64,000 nucleotides of DNA from Paenibacillus anaericanus (GCF_003994475.1 NZ_RZNY01000004.1:235665-299664), one strand, 5' to 3'. Positions 43,304 through 51,495 are shown, counted from the stretch's first letter. Notes: generated by a model not told the origin, from the sequence alone. Numbers and translations: made by a program.

Positions 43304-43843
43304 TTATTTCAGTGTTACTCTCCATTCCCCTTCGGCCGTATCAAAAACAGCTTCTTTCTCACTTGCCCACTTCACATCGTTTGTACCAAGTACATCCTCA
43401 GGAGATGCATATTGACTCCATTCAAGCATGACATTATAATCTTGTCCCTCTAGTTTTCTCATAAAAAAACCCAAGCTAGACTTTTGATAAAACTCAAAAA
43501 AATAATGACTCTCACCTAGAGTCGCTACACGATACTTAACAACAATGGTTTGTTTATGTTGGGGAGACTGAAAATCAACATAGTTATATCCCATGAAAGA
43601 AGACCATAAGGAACATGCAACCCAAATCGATATTAAAATTAGAGTTGTAAACGTAGCCACAAAAATTTTCTTCTTAAGTACAAGTATTATTCCAAGTACG
43701 ATTATGTTACATAAGATAATCATAGCTACTGGAGGTTTAGTAAAAGGAACGATATAGTACTGATTCATTCGTAATAATATAAATACAATATCTAAAAATA
43801 GGAGCAAGCCTAGCAATAAAAGTATACCTCTTTTTTTATTCAT
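43304..43843 (-). CDS. Hypothetical membrane protein
   Basis: A 179-residue protein with three N-terminal spans (about 7-23, 34-55 and 61-82) and an extracellular C-terminal half ('NYVDFQSPQHKQTIVVKYRVATLGESHYFFEFYQKS', ending 'WASEKEAVFDTAEGEWRVTLK'). No family recognised. The start codon at 43843 has AAGGA very close. It may head a three-gene unit with GNAT and lipoprotein genes, as the gaps are 64 and 31 bases. Confidence 0.7.
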   Translation of the reverse strand: MNKKRGILLLLGLLLFLDIVFILLRMNQYYIVPFTKPPVAMIILCNIIVLGIILVLKKKIFVATFTTLILISIWVACSLWSSFMGYNYVDFQSPQHKQTIVVKYRVATLGESHYFFEFYQKSSLGFFMRKLEGQDYNVMLEWSQYASPEDVLGTNDVKWASEKEAVFDTAEGEWRVTLK

Positions 43844-44000
43844 TCCTTACCCACTTTCCTACTTACCATTACTCAAAAATATACTACTCTAATATTAGAC
43901 GAGATTAAGGCTTGAAGAGTTACGGTCCATTTAAATGTAAGTGCCCCACAGCTATATGTGTTACTCTCGCGTATTCGGCTATATACTTGTTTTGGTCAAT

Positions 44001-44048
44001 AAAAAAAGCTACTCCATAAGGTCCAAAATCGACCTATGGAGTAGCTTC
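44001..44048 (-). terminator. Terminator after the azoreductase gene
   Basis: On the minus strand AAGCTACTCCATA...TATGGAGTAGCTT pairs along 13 bases (with an additional AGGTC/GACCT inner pair) and is followed by TTTTTTATTG. Confidence 0.9.
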
Positions 44049-44081
44049 TATAAAAAGATAAGTTCGTTATTGTATTCCTAA

Positions 44082-44708
44082 TTAGAAACGAGCGGCCAAT
44101 TCTGCTGCTTGTTTCACACCTTCTTGAAGGATGCCTTCAGCGCGGTCAGGGAATTGATTGTGGCCTTCAACTACAACAGTCTCAGGGTTTTGAACACCCC
44201 AGAATGCTAGGGTATTCTTCACATAATTCAATGACATTTCAAGTCCAGCCATTGGTCCTTCAGAATAAACACCACCAGCAGCGTGAAGCAATGCAACTTT
44301 CTTATCTCCAACCAAACCTACTGGACCTTGTTCTGTGTATTTGAACGTTTTGCCAGCTTGGTTAAGGTAGAACATATAAGTTAGAAGTTGTGCTGGAATT
44401 GTAAAGTTCCATAGTGGGAATGCAAATACGACTTTATCAGCACCTAAGAATTGATCAAGATAAGTATTTGCTAGATCTGCAGCCTTTTGCTCTTCTGCAG
44501 TTAATGGATAACCATTAGCAAGCTTGTACAATCCATTTAACATATCGTTATCGTAATATGGAAGATCAGCTTCGAACAAGTTCAATTCTGTAACGGCATC
44601 GTTAGGATGAGTTTCCTTGTAAGTTTTCAAGAAGCTTTCATATAACTTAACTGTTGCGGATTGCTCCATTGGACGATTGTTTGCTTTTACAAATAAAACG
44701 GTAGACAT
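44082..44708 (-). CDS. azoR: FMN-dependent NADH-azoreductase
   Basis: A 208-residue flavodoxin-fold quinone/azo reductase. 'LFVKANNRPMEQSATVKLYESFLKTY' is the FMN phosphate loop, 'VFAFPLWNFTIPAQLLTYMFYLNQAGKTFKYTEQGPVGLVGDKK' includes the PLWNF-P-L motif, and 'ALLHAAGGVYSEGPMAGLEMSLNYVKNTLAFWGV' is the C-terminal FMN-contact and dimer region. These match the AzoR (AcpD) family. ATG is preceded by GGAGGGAAC. It probably reduces quinones for detoxification. Monocistronic, with its own terminator. Confidence 0.93.
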   Translation of the reverse strand: MSTVLFVKANNRPMEQSATVKLYESFLKTYKETHPNDAVTELNLFEADLPYYDNDMLNGLYKLANGYPLTAEEQKAADLANTYLDQFLGADKVVFAFPLWNFTIPAQLLTYMFYLNQAGKTFKYTEQGPVGLVGDKKVALLHAAGGVYSEGPMAGLEMSLNYVKNTLAFWGVQNPETVVVEGHNQFPDRAEGILQEGVKQAAELAARF

Positions 44709-44829
44709 AATTGGTAGTTCCCTCCTGTTGTGTTTGCACTTACTATTTGTGATGAACGGTATTTATTTCTGCTACTTAACAATGCTTAGTATCTTATGAA
44801 TCTATAATTTTGTCAAGTACAGTTTGTAA

Positions 44830-44880
44830 CAAAAAAACTACGAGACCTATAAGCTGGTATGGCCCATAAGTTCTCGCAGT
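44830..44880 (-). terminator. Terminator after metE
   Basis: On the minus strand CTGCGAGA...TCTCGTAG (G-U allowed) with an inner CTTATGGG/TTATAGG arm, followed by TTTTTTTG; 20 bases beyond the metE stop. Confidence 0.8.
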
Positions 44881-44899
44881 ATTTAGTTTAACATATTTA

Positions 44900-47182
44900 C
44901 TAGTTCGCTACCTTCTCACGGAAGTGATTTGCTACTGATACCATGATTTTCAAAGAGGATACCGTCTCTTCCAACCCACGTGTCTTCAAACCACAGTCTG
45001 GATTGATCCAGAACAGCTCGGGGTCAAGAACCTTGAGTGCACGTTCAACCATCGAGATCATCTCTTCTTCAGCCGGGACACGAGGACTGTGGATATCATA
45101 TACGCCAAGGCCAATACCTAGTGGGTACGTGTGCTCCTCGAAACTATGCACCAACTCCCCATGGCTTCTTGATGTCTCTATAGAAATAACATCTGCATCC
45201 AATGCTTGAATCGAATCGATAATATCGTGGAATTCACAGTAGCACATATGTGTATGGATTTGGGTAGTATCCTGTACGGTGGAAGTTGACACGCGGAATG
45301 CCTTCACAGCCCACTCCAGATATCCTTCCCAGTCTTCCCGCTTCAACGGAAGTCCTTCACGTAGTGCAGGTTCGTCAACTTGAATCATTTCGATCCCCGC
45401 TTGCTCAAGTGCCTCTACTTCCTTACGCAGTGCAAGTGCAATTTGATAGGCAACCTTCTCACGAGGTAGATCACTGCGTACGAACGACCAGTTCAGAATC
45501 GTGATCGGTCCAGTCAGCATACCTTTAACTGGTTTGTCGGTGAGAGACTGAGCATACTCTGTTTCCTTCACAGTCATCGGTGCGTCAAAATCAACATCCC
45601 CATAAATAACCGGAGGCTTCACGCAGCGTGTTCCATAAGATTGAACCCATCCACCTTTTGTAAAAGCAAAGCCCGGCAATTTCTCACCGAAAAACTCGAC
45701 CATATCAGTCCGTTCGAATTCACCATGTACGAGCACATCAAGTCCGATCTCCTCTTGAAGTGTGATCCACTGACTGATTTGTTCCGAAATGAACTGATCA
45801 TATTGTTGCTCGGACCATTCACCTTTACGCCATTTTTGACGAGCTGAACGGATCTCTGAACTTTGAGGGAAACTCCCAATTGTAGTAGTAGGTAGGAATG
45901 GAAGGTTCCATTTCTCTTTTTGCAGGGACTTACGTACGGAAAACTCACTTTTTCTTTCCGATGGTTGAAGCAGGATTTGCTCTACCGCTAAAGTAACATT
46001 CTCCCGGTTGCGTGCAGGGTCAGCACTCAAGCTCTCAAGAGATTTACGGTTCTTCTGAAACAGCTCATCTAGTTTCCCCTCTGATACTGAGCGACTCAAC
46101 GCAGCAATTTCTTCAAGCTTCTCTTCGGCGAATGCAAGTGCATCCTTCAGTTCAGGTTGTAGCGATACCTCGGCGGCTGCCGACACGGGTACATGCAATA
46201 AGCTACAAGATGGTTGAACGATAATATCCGCACCCTGCGTCAATTTCGTCAACTCTTGAAGAAGTTCATACTGGCGATAGAGATCCGCCCTCCAAATGTT
46301 ACGTCCATCAATGACCCCAGCACCTAACGTCTTACCTGATGGGAATCCATAACGGCGTAATGCCTCTAAATTTTCGTTCAGTCCATGTACCAAATCAAGT
46401 CCAATTCCGGCAACCGGTAATGAAACAATCCCTTCATAGCTGCTAAGAGCTTCAAAATAAGTTTGTAATAGAAGAGATAATTCTGGAACTTCACGACTAA
46501 TCGTGTCATATATCAACGTTAAACGTCCAAGATCTTCAGCTGTAACCGATGTAACCAGAGCAGGTTCATCAATTTGAACCCATTTCACTCCAGCTTCTTG
46601 AAGTTCACGCAGTACCTGCACATAGAGGGGTAATAGTTGTTCAATCCAGCCGTCCAATCCAGCATTGTCAAAACCTTTCGAAAGTTTCAGGAAAGTGTAT
46701 AAGCCAAGCAACACAGGTCTACCCTCGATATTCAACTTTTCTTTGGCTTCACGATAAGCCACAAGCGGCTTATTAACCGTAATTTCAGGTTTTCTTGATC
46801 CGAGCTCCGGAACAATATAGTGATAGTTCGTATTGAACCATTTCGTCATTTCACTGGCAGCTGCCCCTTTATTCCCCCGGGCAATATCATAATATGTAGT
46901 TAATGGCACTTCACCGCCTGCAAATTCAAAACGAGCAGGAATAAGTCCGAACATAACGGCAGTATCGAGTACATGATCATAGTACGTAAAATCACCCACA
47001 GGGATAATATCAATACCTTTGTCCTTTTGCAATTTCAGATTATGAAGTCGGATGTCTGTTAGACGCTCATGAAGTTCTGATTCCTCAATTTTACCGCTCC
47101 AGAATGCTTCAATACTCTTCTTCCATTCACGTTGTTGCCCAATTCTTGGATACCCCAAGTTACCACTAATAATTTTACTCAA
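44900..47182 (-). CDS. metE: Cobalamin-independent methionine synthase
   Basis: A 760-residue enzyme that transfers methyl from 5-methyltetrahydropteroyltriglutamate to homocysteine. The N-terminal half starts 'SKIISGNLGYPRIGQQREWKKSIEAFWSGK'; the catalytic half starts 'LPFLPTTTIGSFPQSSEIRSARQKWRKGE' and holds the zinc ligands: His and Cys in 'TQIHTHMCYCEFHDI', Glu in 'DVISIETSRSHGELV' and Cys in 'WINPDCGLKTRG'. Length equals the family norm. The start is TTG 47182, eight bases after AGGAGG. The gene is under a B12 riboswitch (47392-47580), so it is made when cobalamin is low, implying that a B12-dependent MetH exists elsewhere. Confidence 0.97.
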   Translation of the reverse strand: MSKIISGNLGYPRIGQQREWKKSIEAFWSGKIEESELHERLTDIRLHNLKLQKDKGIDIIPVGDFTYYDHVLDTAVMFGLIPARFEFAGGEVPLTTYYDIARGNKGAAASEMTKWFNTNYHYIVPELGSRKPEITVNKPLVAYREAKEKLNIEGRPVLLGLYTFLKLSKGFDNAGLDGWIEQLLPLYVQVLRELQEAGVKWVQIDEPALVTSVTAEDLGRLTLIYDTISREVPELSLLLQTYFEALSSYEGIVSLPVAGIGLDLVHGLNENLEALRRYGFPSGKTLGAGVIDGRNIWRADLYRQYELLQELTKLTQGADIIVQPSCSLLHVPVSAAAEVSLQPELKDALAFAEEKLEEIAALSRSVSEGKLDELFQKNRKSLESLSADPARNRENVTLAVEQILLQPSERKSEFSVRKSLQKEKWNLPFLPTTTIGSFPQSSEIRSARQKWRKGEWSEQQYDQFISEQISQWITLQEEIGLDVLVHGEFERTDMVEFFGEKLPGFAFTKGGWVQSYGTRCVKPPVIYGDVDFDAPMTVKETEYAQSLTDKPVKGMLTGPITILNWSFVRSDLPREKVAYQIALALRKEVEALEQAGIEMIQVDEPALREGLPLKREDWEGYLEWAVKAFRVSTSTVQDTTQIHTHMCYCEFHDIIDSIQALDADVISIETSRSHGELVHSFEEHTYPLGIGLGVYDIHSPRVPAEEEMISMVERALKVLDPELFWINPDCGLKTRGLEETVSSLKIMVSVANHFREKVAN

Positions 47183-47196
47183 ATCGATAACCTCCT

Positions 47197-47285
47197 AAAA
47201 GTTTTGTGAACGTTACTTCTACGAATTTGCTTCGTACAAAACTACTTCGTAAGCATATGCTTTAAAGTTTTGTGAGCGTTACTTC
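47197..47285. repeat. Direct repeats in the metE leader
   Basis: AAAGTTTTGTGAACGTTACTTC (47198-47219) recurs with one change at 47264-47285, 66 bases apart, each next to further short repeats (TTCGTA, CTACTTCGTAAG, GAAT/TTCGT). The block lies between the riboswitch terminator and the start of metE and is likely a dispersed repeat rather than part of the riboswitch. Confidence 0.6.
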
Positions 47286-47303
47286 GTAAGATAAAACGAA
47301 ATC

Positions 47304-47346
47304 AAAAAGGGCCCCCTATAGCGAAATAGCTAAAGAGGACCCTTGA
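47304..47346 (-). terminator. Expression-platform terminator of the metE leader
   Basis: On the minus strand AAGGGTCCTC(TTT)AGC..TATTTC..GCT(AT)AGGGGGCCCTT pairs almost fully and is followed by TTTTTGATTT. Lying between the cobalamin aptamer and metE, it is the expected off-state. Confidence 0.88.
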
Positions 47347-47391
47347 AATTAGTATCAATGGCTTGCATCTTTAACACCCCCCTATCTCCCG

Positions 47392-47580
47392 TAGGTACAA
47401 CAGTGCTGTCAAAATAGGCAGGTCTCCTGGCTCCAGAATCTTTGCCGAACAACAGCCTTCCCAGTGATGCATCACCAGTGGCATTGTGTTATTCGACTCC
47501 TCTGTTACAGTGGCGGGACCGCGCCGGCATTACACCGGTCTTCCCTTTTAAGCTTCAGCCATGATGATTGAAGCACCTAT
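47392..47580 (-). promoter_or_regulatory. Cobalamin (B12) riboswitch controlling metE
   Basis: On the minus strand the aptamer has the closing stem TAGGT/ACCTA, the GGTGTAATGCCGGCGCGG core ending CCCGCCACTGTAA, and the B12 box AGCCAGGAGACCTGCC. These are the defining conserved segments of the family (AdoCbl class). A terminator follows at 47304. Binding of cobalamin should favour termination and so turn off metE. Confidence 0.96.
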
Positions 47581-47694
47581 CTCCACATTATTCAGTTTTG
47601 GTTACAATTCTATGAATATGTTATTTATGTTACTGCATATCACTTCATAATACAACACCAAACAACTCGGATTAATTAATTTAACGCGGTAACT

Positions 47695-48057
47695 TCATAA
47701 ATAGTGATCCGTAACCGCTTTATTCAACATCCCAATGCACCGATCCAAATCAGCTTTGACCTGTTTCTTGTACAGTTCCGCCTTCTCGTAACCCTCTTCA
47801 GTAAAGTGATATAACACGATTTCCTGAAAATCAACCTTTGGATCGTTCCCCTTCAATTTCTTAGTACGATACAATACACCTTCCTGTACCAATTCATGTA
47901 GCGCTCTGTAAATCTCACTTTGTGGAGGAACATAACCAAATGGTTTGAACTGCTCCTTCAGCTCATCCAACATTTCATAACCGTATCCCCGTCTTCTCTC
48001 TACCATTCCTATCAGGAATAATTTAAGATATGCTCTTTGTGCTATCATGAACGCCAT
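47695..48057 (-). CDS. rtp: Replication terminator protein (Rtp)-like winged-helix protein
   Basis: About 120 residues. It closely follows the B. subtilis replication terminator protein over its whole length: 'FMIAQRAYLKLFLIGM' (QRAxLKL), 'GYGYEMLDELKEQFKPFGYVP', 'EIYRALHELVQEGVL', 'QEIVLYHF', 'AELYKKQVKADLDRC' and a final 'KAVTDH'. Such blocks, including the C-terminal dimer helix, separate it from ordinary PadR regulators, which share the same fold. The GTG at 48066 is possible, but ATG 48057 has better spacing from GGGG. It has an inverted pair of 19-base sites just upstream. Whether it arrests forks or only regulates is open, because gene orientation does not switch here. Confidence 0.82.
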   Translation of the reverse strand: MAFMIAQRAYLKLFLIGMVERRRGYGYEMLDELKEQFKPFGYVPPQSEIYRALHELVQEGVLYRTKKLKGNDPKVDFQEIVLYHFTEEGYEKAELYKKQVKADLDRCIGMLNKAVTDHYL

Positions 48058-48095
48058 CCGTTTCACCCCGCCTTTTCTACCTAGTATATATAAGG

Positions 48096-48114
48096 TATGA
48101 ATTTTTCACAATAG
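48096..48114 (-). promoter_or_regulatory. Candidate Rtp-binding site 1
   Basis: CTATTGTGAAAAATTCATA read on the minus strand, 39 bases upstream of the ATG of the rtp-like gene. It matches site 2 in 16 of 19 positions, in opposite orientation; the centre TGAA..TTCA is itself palindromic. Confidence 0.55.
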
Positions 48115-48212
48115 GGTTTTTCGGTCTTCTTTTATAACTTGATCCGTTGTAAGTAAACAGCGTGAACTGATGAAAAAACACGTGTGAAGTAGATACAACT
48201 GAAATATCTTTT

Positions 48213-48247
48213 CTATTGTGAATTTTTCATATATTGAAATATTCATC
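48213..48247 (+). promoter_or_regulatory. Candidate Rtp-binding site 2 with adjacent partial copy
   Basis: CTATTGTGAATTTTTCATA (48213-48231) on the plus strand, followed at once by TATTGAAATATTCATC (48232-48247), a weaker second copy. Together they look like two abutting dimer sites, as in B. subtilis Ter elements. Confidence 0.5.
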
Positions 48248-48421
48248 TTAAAGGGTTCTTTTGGGGTCTTCGTAAGTTTTCGTCTATCGTGCCCGCAAAA
48301 AATGTTCCCTCTCGAAACAACTTTGCTGCTCATCTCTCCTTCTCTTCGTATCTACCATTATTTGGTTCTTGTTTAAATTTAGAATATAGGTATAATCATA
48401 CGTAATTGTATATTAAATGTT

Positions 48422-48512
48422 TTCTAGGGTTCCGCAACACATGTTGGTCTGGTCCGAGAGAAAACTCACAGCTACGGCTGTGTCACGGAGGGATAAAAGC
48501 CTGGGAGGAACT
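48422..48512 (+). promoter_or_regulatory. Guanidine-I (ykkC) riboswitch
   Basis: The conserved pieces are all present in order: CTAGGGTTCCG, GGTCTGGTCCGAGAG, ACAGCTACGGCTGTGT, CACGGAGGGATAAAAGCCTGGGAGG. These are the guanidine-I class signature (formerly ykkC). It lies 78 bases upstream of the ykkC gene and is followed by a terminator; guanidinium binding should allow read-through. Confidence 0.97.
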
Positions 48513-48555
48513 GTATAATAACAGTTATCTCCTAGGCTTATTTTGTTTTTTTAGG
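48498..48555 (+). terminator. Expression-platform terminator of the guanidine riboswitch
   Basis: AAGCCT.GGAG..ACTGT pairs with ACAGT..CTCC.AGGCTT and is followed by ATTTTGTTTTTTT. Its 5' arm overlaps the 3' side of the aptamer, so ligand binding and termination exclude each other. Confidence 0.9.
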
Positions 48556-48589
48556 AGATAACGCAAAAAAATTAAGGAGTGAGCATGTT

Positions 48590-48931
48590 ATGAACAAAGA
48601 GTGGATAAAGGTTTATATTGCAGCATTTTTTGAAGTGTTCTGGGTGATTGGTTTAAAGCACGCGAATGATATTTGGACTTGGGCAGGAACTGTTGTTGCT
48701 GTGATCCTCAGCTTCTATTTAATGGTTATGGCTGGAAGAAAACTTCCTGTTGGGACCGTTTACGCTGTTTTTGTAGGCATGGGTACAGCTGGAACTGTTT
48801 TATCTGAAATTATCTTTTTTGGAGAACCGATTAAAGTGGCAAAAATACTATTTATTCTACTTTTATTAGTTGGTGTGATTGGTTTGAAGCTAGTTACGAA
48901 AGATAAAGATCAGGAAGGAGCTGCTTCCTAA
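48590..48931 (+). CDS. ykkC: SMR guanidinium exporter subunit (YkkC-like)
   Basis: A 113-residue four-span small multidrug resistance protein. The active Glu is in '[17 protein letters not shown]' (span 1, about residue 15); '[29 protein letters not shown]' is the loop/span 3 core. ATG 48590 follows AAGGAG. It overlaps the next gene by one base (TAATG), and the two proteins are expected to form a heterodimer as YkkC/YkkD do. Under guanidine-I riboswitch control, so it probably exports guanidinium in exchange for protons. Confidence 0.94.
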   Translation: MNKEWIKVYIAAFFEVFWVIGLKHANDIWTWAGTVVAVILSFYLMVMAGRKLPVGTVYAVFVGMGTAGTVLSEIIFFGEPIKVAKILFILLLLVGVIGLKLVTKDKDQEGAAS

Positions 48932-49245
48932 TGGCTTGGATTTCTTTGATTTTTGCAGGAGTATTTGAAATGCTGGGTGTTACTATGATCAACAAGTTGC
49001 ATAAGGACCGGAACTGGCAATCCTTAGTACTTTTAATTACAGGATTCGGAATTAGTTTTGTACTACTTGCATTTGCGATGAAAACACTACCTATGGGAAC
49101 TGCTTATGCTATCTGGACAGGAATTGGAACCGCAGGTGGCGCGATATCAGGTATGCTTTTGTACGGGGAATCAAAAGATTGGAGAAGAATTGTTTTTATT
49201 GCTATGGTTTTAGGAGCTGCGCTTGGCTTAAAACTTATCTCGTAA
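48931..49245 (+). CDS. ykkD: SMR guanidinium exporter subunit (YkkD-like)
   Basis: A 104-residue four-span SMR protein and partner of the preceding gene. Glu in 'FAGVFEMLGVTMINKLHK' (about residue 13) is the coupling residue; 'LPMGTAYAIWTGIGTAGGAISGMLLYGESKDW' is the family core. Overlap with the previous stop codon indicates translational coupling, as in the B. subtilis ykkCD operon. AAGGAG lies within the end of ykkC. Confidence 0.94.
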   Translation: MAWISLIFAGVFEMLGVTMINKLHKDRNWQSLVLLITGFGISFVLLAFAMKTLPMGTAYAIWTGIGTAGGAISGMLLYGESKDWRRIVFIAMVLGAALGLKLIS

Positions 49246-49294
49246 AGGTATGGCGACCTGAGCCTGAGATCATTTCAATAGCGAATTAACAATA

Positions 49295-49330
49295 GAAAAG
49301 CAGGACGGATCAAGATCCGTCCTGCTTGAA
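49295..49330. terminator. Bidirectional terminator between ykkD and the PTS gene
   Basis: AAGCAGGACGGAT and ATCCGTCCTGCTT pair perfectly around CAAG; A- and T-rich flanks on both sides. It ends both convergent units. Confidence 0.9.
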
Positions 49331-49364
49331 ATAACGAATTAATTATTTTATAATATTGATTGCT

Positions 49365-50816
49365 CTACAACAATTTTTGAATATCATCTTTGATCGCTTC
49401 GGATTGTGGTCCGAACACGACTTGTACTGCGCCTTTGCCGAGTCTCATAACACCAGAAGCCCCAAGCTTCTTAAGTCCTGAGTCATTAACGGCCTTCTCA
49501 TCTTTAACGATGAGTCGAAGGCGTGTGATACAAGCGTCAACAGATGTAATGTTGCTAGGTCCACCTAGTTGAGCCAAAATCAGAGCTGGACGGCTATCCG
49601 CAGATACGGGACCAGAAGCTATATCTTCTTCTTCAGGATCTTCGTCTTCACGGCCCGGAGTTTTCAGGTTCAACTTGACGATGAGGAAGCGGAAGATCAC
49701 ATAGTATAGTACTGCTGTGACCAAACCAACTGGAATCAGGAGCAATGGTTTGCTAGAGAGCCCCCAACCGAGTCCATAGTCAATCAAACCGGCCGAGAAT
49801 CCAAAACCAAGTTTCATCCCTAGCGCATAAGTGACGAACGCTGAGATACCGGACAAGACGATGTGAACACCGTAAAGTACTGGTGCAACGAACATAAAGG
49901 CAAATTCTAATGGTTCAGTAATACCAGTTAAGAACGAAGCAAGAGCAGCACCCATGAAGATAGATCCAACCATTTTGCGTCTTTCAGGTTTTGCTGTGTG
50001 GATAATTGCGAAAGCTGCTGCTGGAAGACCAAACATCATAACTGGGAAGAACCCTGTCATAAACATACCAGCCGAACTATCTCCAGCGAAGAAGCGATTC
50101 AAGTCACCATGAATTACATCGCCTGCAGCGTTAGTGAAATCACCAATTTGGAACCAAACGATAGAGTTAATGATATGATGTAATCCAAATGGTACGAGGA
50201 GACGGTTTGCAATAATGTGAACCGCAGATCCAATACCGCCGAGACTTACAACCCAGTTGCCGAATGTATCGAGAACGTTTTGAACCGGACCCCAGATCAA
50301 ACCACAAACTAAACCAACAAATACCATTGTGAAGGCTGTAACCATCGGTACGAAACGTTTACCCCCGAAAAATCCAAGCCAATCCGGAAGCTTAATATTG
50401 TGATATTTCTTATAGAGTGCTGCTGCAATACAACCTACAAGGATACCCCCGAGAACACCCATGTTCAATTTAGTATCCGCGGATTGCATTATTCCAGGGA
50501 ATATTCCTGGTACAATTGCAAGCAATTTAAGTAAGATCATATACCCGATGACTGCTGACAATGCAGCAACCGCATCACCGGCTAATCCGATTGCAACCCC
50601 AACCGCAAATATAAGTGGGAGGTTATCAAATATTGTACCCCCGCCCGCATTTAGAAACGGTGCAACATAAGTATTTAAGAAACCCCCTACAGTATCTCCT
50701 AGATGAAATTCCGTGATGTAATTGATGTTACCAAACCGAAGTAGAATAGCCGCTGCAGGTAGCGTAGCGACCGGAAGCATGAGCGATTTCCCGATTTTCT
50801 GGAGAAAAGCTAACAT
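49365..50816 (-). CDS. PTS EIICB, N-acetylglucosamine/glucose type
   Basis: A 483-residue sugar permease. EIIC (about 1-370) has 'LMLPVATLPAAAILLRFGN', 'NLPLIFAVGVAIGLAGDAVAALSAVIGYMILLKLL', 'GLHHIINSIVWFQIGDF' and 'FMTGFFPVMMFGLPAAAFAIIHTAKPERRK', 'GITEPLEFAFMFVAPVLYGVH'. EIIB (about 405-483) has the phosphorylated Cys429 in 'SVDACITRLRLIVKDEKAV'. No EIIA domain is fused; it is coded by the gene before it. The C-domain resembles the NagP/NagE branch more than PtsG, so N-acetylglucosamine is the more likely substrate. It starts 29 bases after the EIIA gene. Confidence 0.9.
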   Translation of the reverse strand: MLAFLQKIGKSLMLPVATLPAAAILLRFGNINYITEFHLGDTVGGFLNTYVAPFLNAGGGTIFDNLPLIFAVGVAIGLAGDAVAALSAVIGYMILLKLLAIVPGIFPGIMQSADTKLNMGVLGGILVGCIAAALYKKYHNIKLPDWLGFFGGKRFVPMVTAFTMVFVGLVCGLIWGPVQNVLDTFGNWVVSLGGIGSAVHIIANRLLVPFGLHHIINSIVWFQIGDFTNAAGDVIHGDLNRFFAGDSSAGMFMTGFFPVMMFGLPAAAFAIIHTAKPERRKMVGSIFMGAALASFLTGITEPLEFAFMFVAPVLYGVHIVLSGISAFVTYALGMKLGFGFSAGLIDYGLGWGLSSKPLLLIPVGLVTAVLYYVIFRFLIVKLNLKTPGREDEDPEEEDIASGPVSADSRPALILAQLGGPSNITSVDACITRLRLIVKDEKAVNDSGLKKLGASGVMRLGKGAVQVVFGPQSEAIKDDIQKLL

Positions 50817-50844
50817 TCATAAATCATCCTTTCATAGTGTAATA

Positions 50845-51345
50845 TTATGACTTGATAACCGCTTTTAAAATAACATCACTGCCTGCTTTTACAGGTCCGT
50901 TGAATAACTCTATGCTGTTGGTTACTTCATCAGCGTTTGTAACAATGATTGGGGTGATAATTGGATAACCTGCACCTTTAATCTTTTCAATATCAAACTC
51001 GATTAATACTTGCCCTGCTTTGACTTTATCCCCTGTAGAAATATGAGATGTGAACCCGTCCCCTTTGAGCGATACCGTATTGATACCTATATGGAACAGA
51101 AACTGTAATCCTGAGGCATGTTCCAACATAACTGCATGATTGGATTTGATTACATGAGCAACCGTTCCGTCAAACGGAGCGATCAGTTGACCAACTAAGG
51201 GCTCAATTGCCACCCCTTTGCCCATATGTCCCCCCGCAAACGCCTCATCCGGCACATTCGCTAAAGGAACCGCATTACCTGTTACAGGTGAATAGATTTC
51301 TACAACTTGGCTTTCAGTAGATTTTTTTCTCCATTTTGAAAACAT
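50845..51345 (-). CDS. PTS glucose-type EIIA component
   Basis: A 166-residue EIIA-Glc protein with the phospho-acceptor His85 in 'LQFLFHIGINTVSLKGDGF' and the partner His70 in 'HVIKSNHAVMLEHASG'. 'PLVGQLIAPFDGTVAHVI' and 'GYPIITPIIVTNAD' are further marks. AGGAGG precedes ATG 51345 by eight bases. It feeds phosphate to the following EIICB. A perfect cre site lies about 140 bases upstream, so CcpA-mediated carbon catabolite repression is likely, and a hairpin RNA unit lies further up at 51558. Confidence 0.93.
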   Translation of the reverse strand: MFSKWRKKSTESQVVEIYSPVTGNAVPLANVPDEAFAGGHMGKGVAIEPLVGQLIAPFDGTVAHVIKSNHAVMLEHASGLQFLFHIGINTVSLKGDGFTSHISTGDKVKAGQVLIEFDIEKIKGAGYPIITPIIVTNADEVTNSIELFNGPVKAGSDVILKAVIKS

Positions 51346-51374
51346 AATTTTTGCCTCCTATCCTGTGATTGAAG

Positions 51375-51404
51375 TATATAATACCCATCCTTGAGAAATT
51401 TCAA
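51375..51404 (-). promoter_or_regulatory. Candidate sigma-A promoter for the EIIA/EIICB genes
   Basis: On the minus strand TTGAAA (51399-51404), 18-base spacer, TATATA (51375-51380); about 30 bases upstream of the start codon, just downstream of the cre site. Confidence 0.5.
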
Positions 51405-51480
51405 GCGATTTCTTCCTTGATTACACATAGGGCAATCGTATAAGAACTCTTTCTTGTAGCTTCCCTTGTCATCACAGTAA

Positions 51481-51495
51481 TGATACCGATTACAT
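51481..51495 (-). promoter_or_regulatory. Catabolite-responsive element (cre), CcpA site
   Basis: ATGTAATCGGTATCA on the minus strand fits the cre consensus WTGNAANCGNWWNCA at every position. It lies 136-150 bases upstream of the EIIA start codon, upstream of the candidate promoter. Confidence 0.7.

Noticed and set aside
48106..48333. 75-codon minus-strand frame upstream of the rtp-like gene
   Set aside because: It covers the palindromic sites, lacks a ribosome-binding site and has no coding character.
47695..48333. Chromosome replication terminus at this site
   Set aside because: Gene strand bias does not switch here and no dif-like sequence was recognised; only the Rtp-like protein and its candidate sites speak for it, so the terminus itself is not called.
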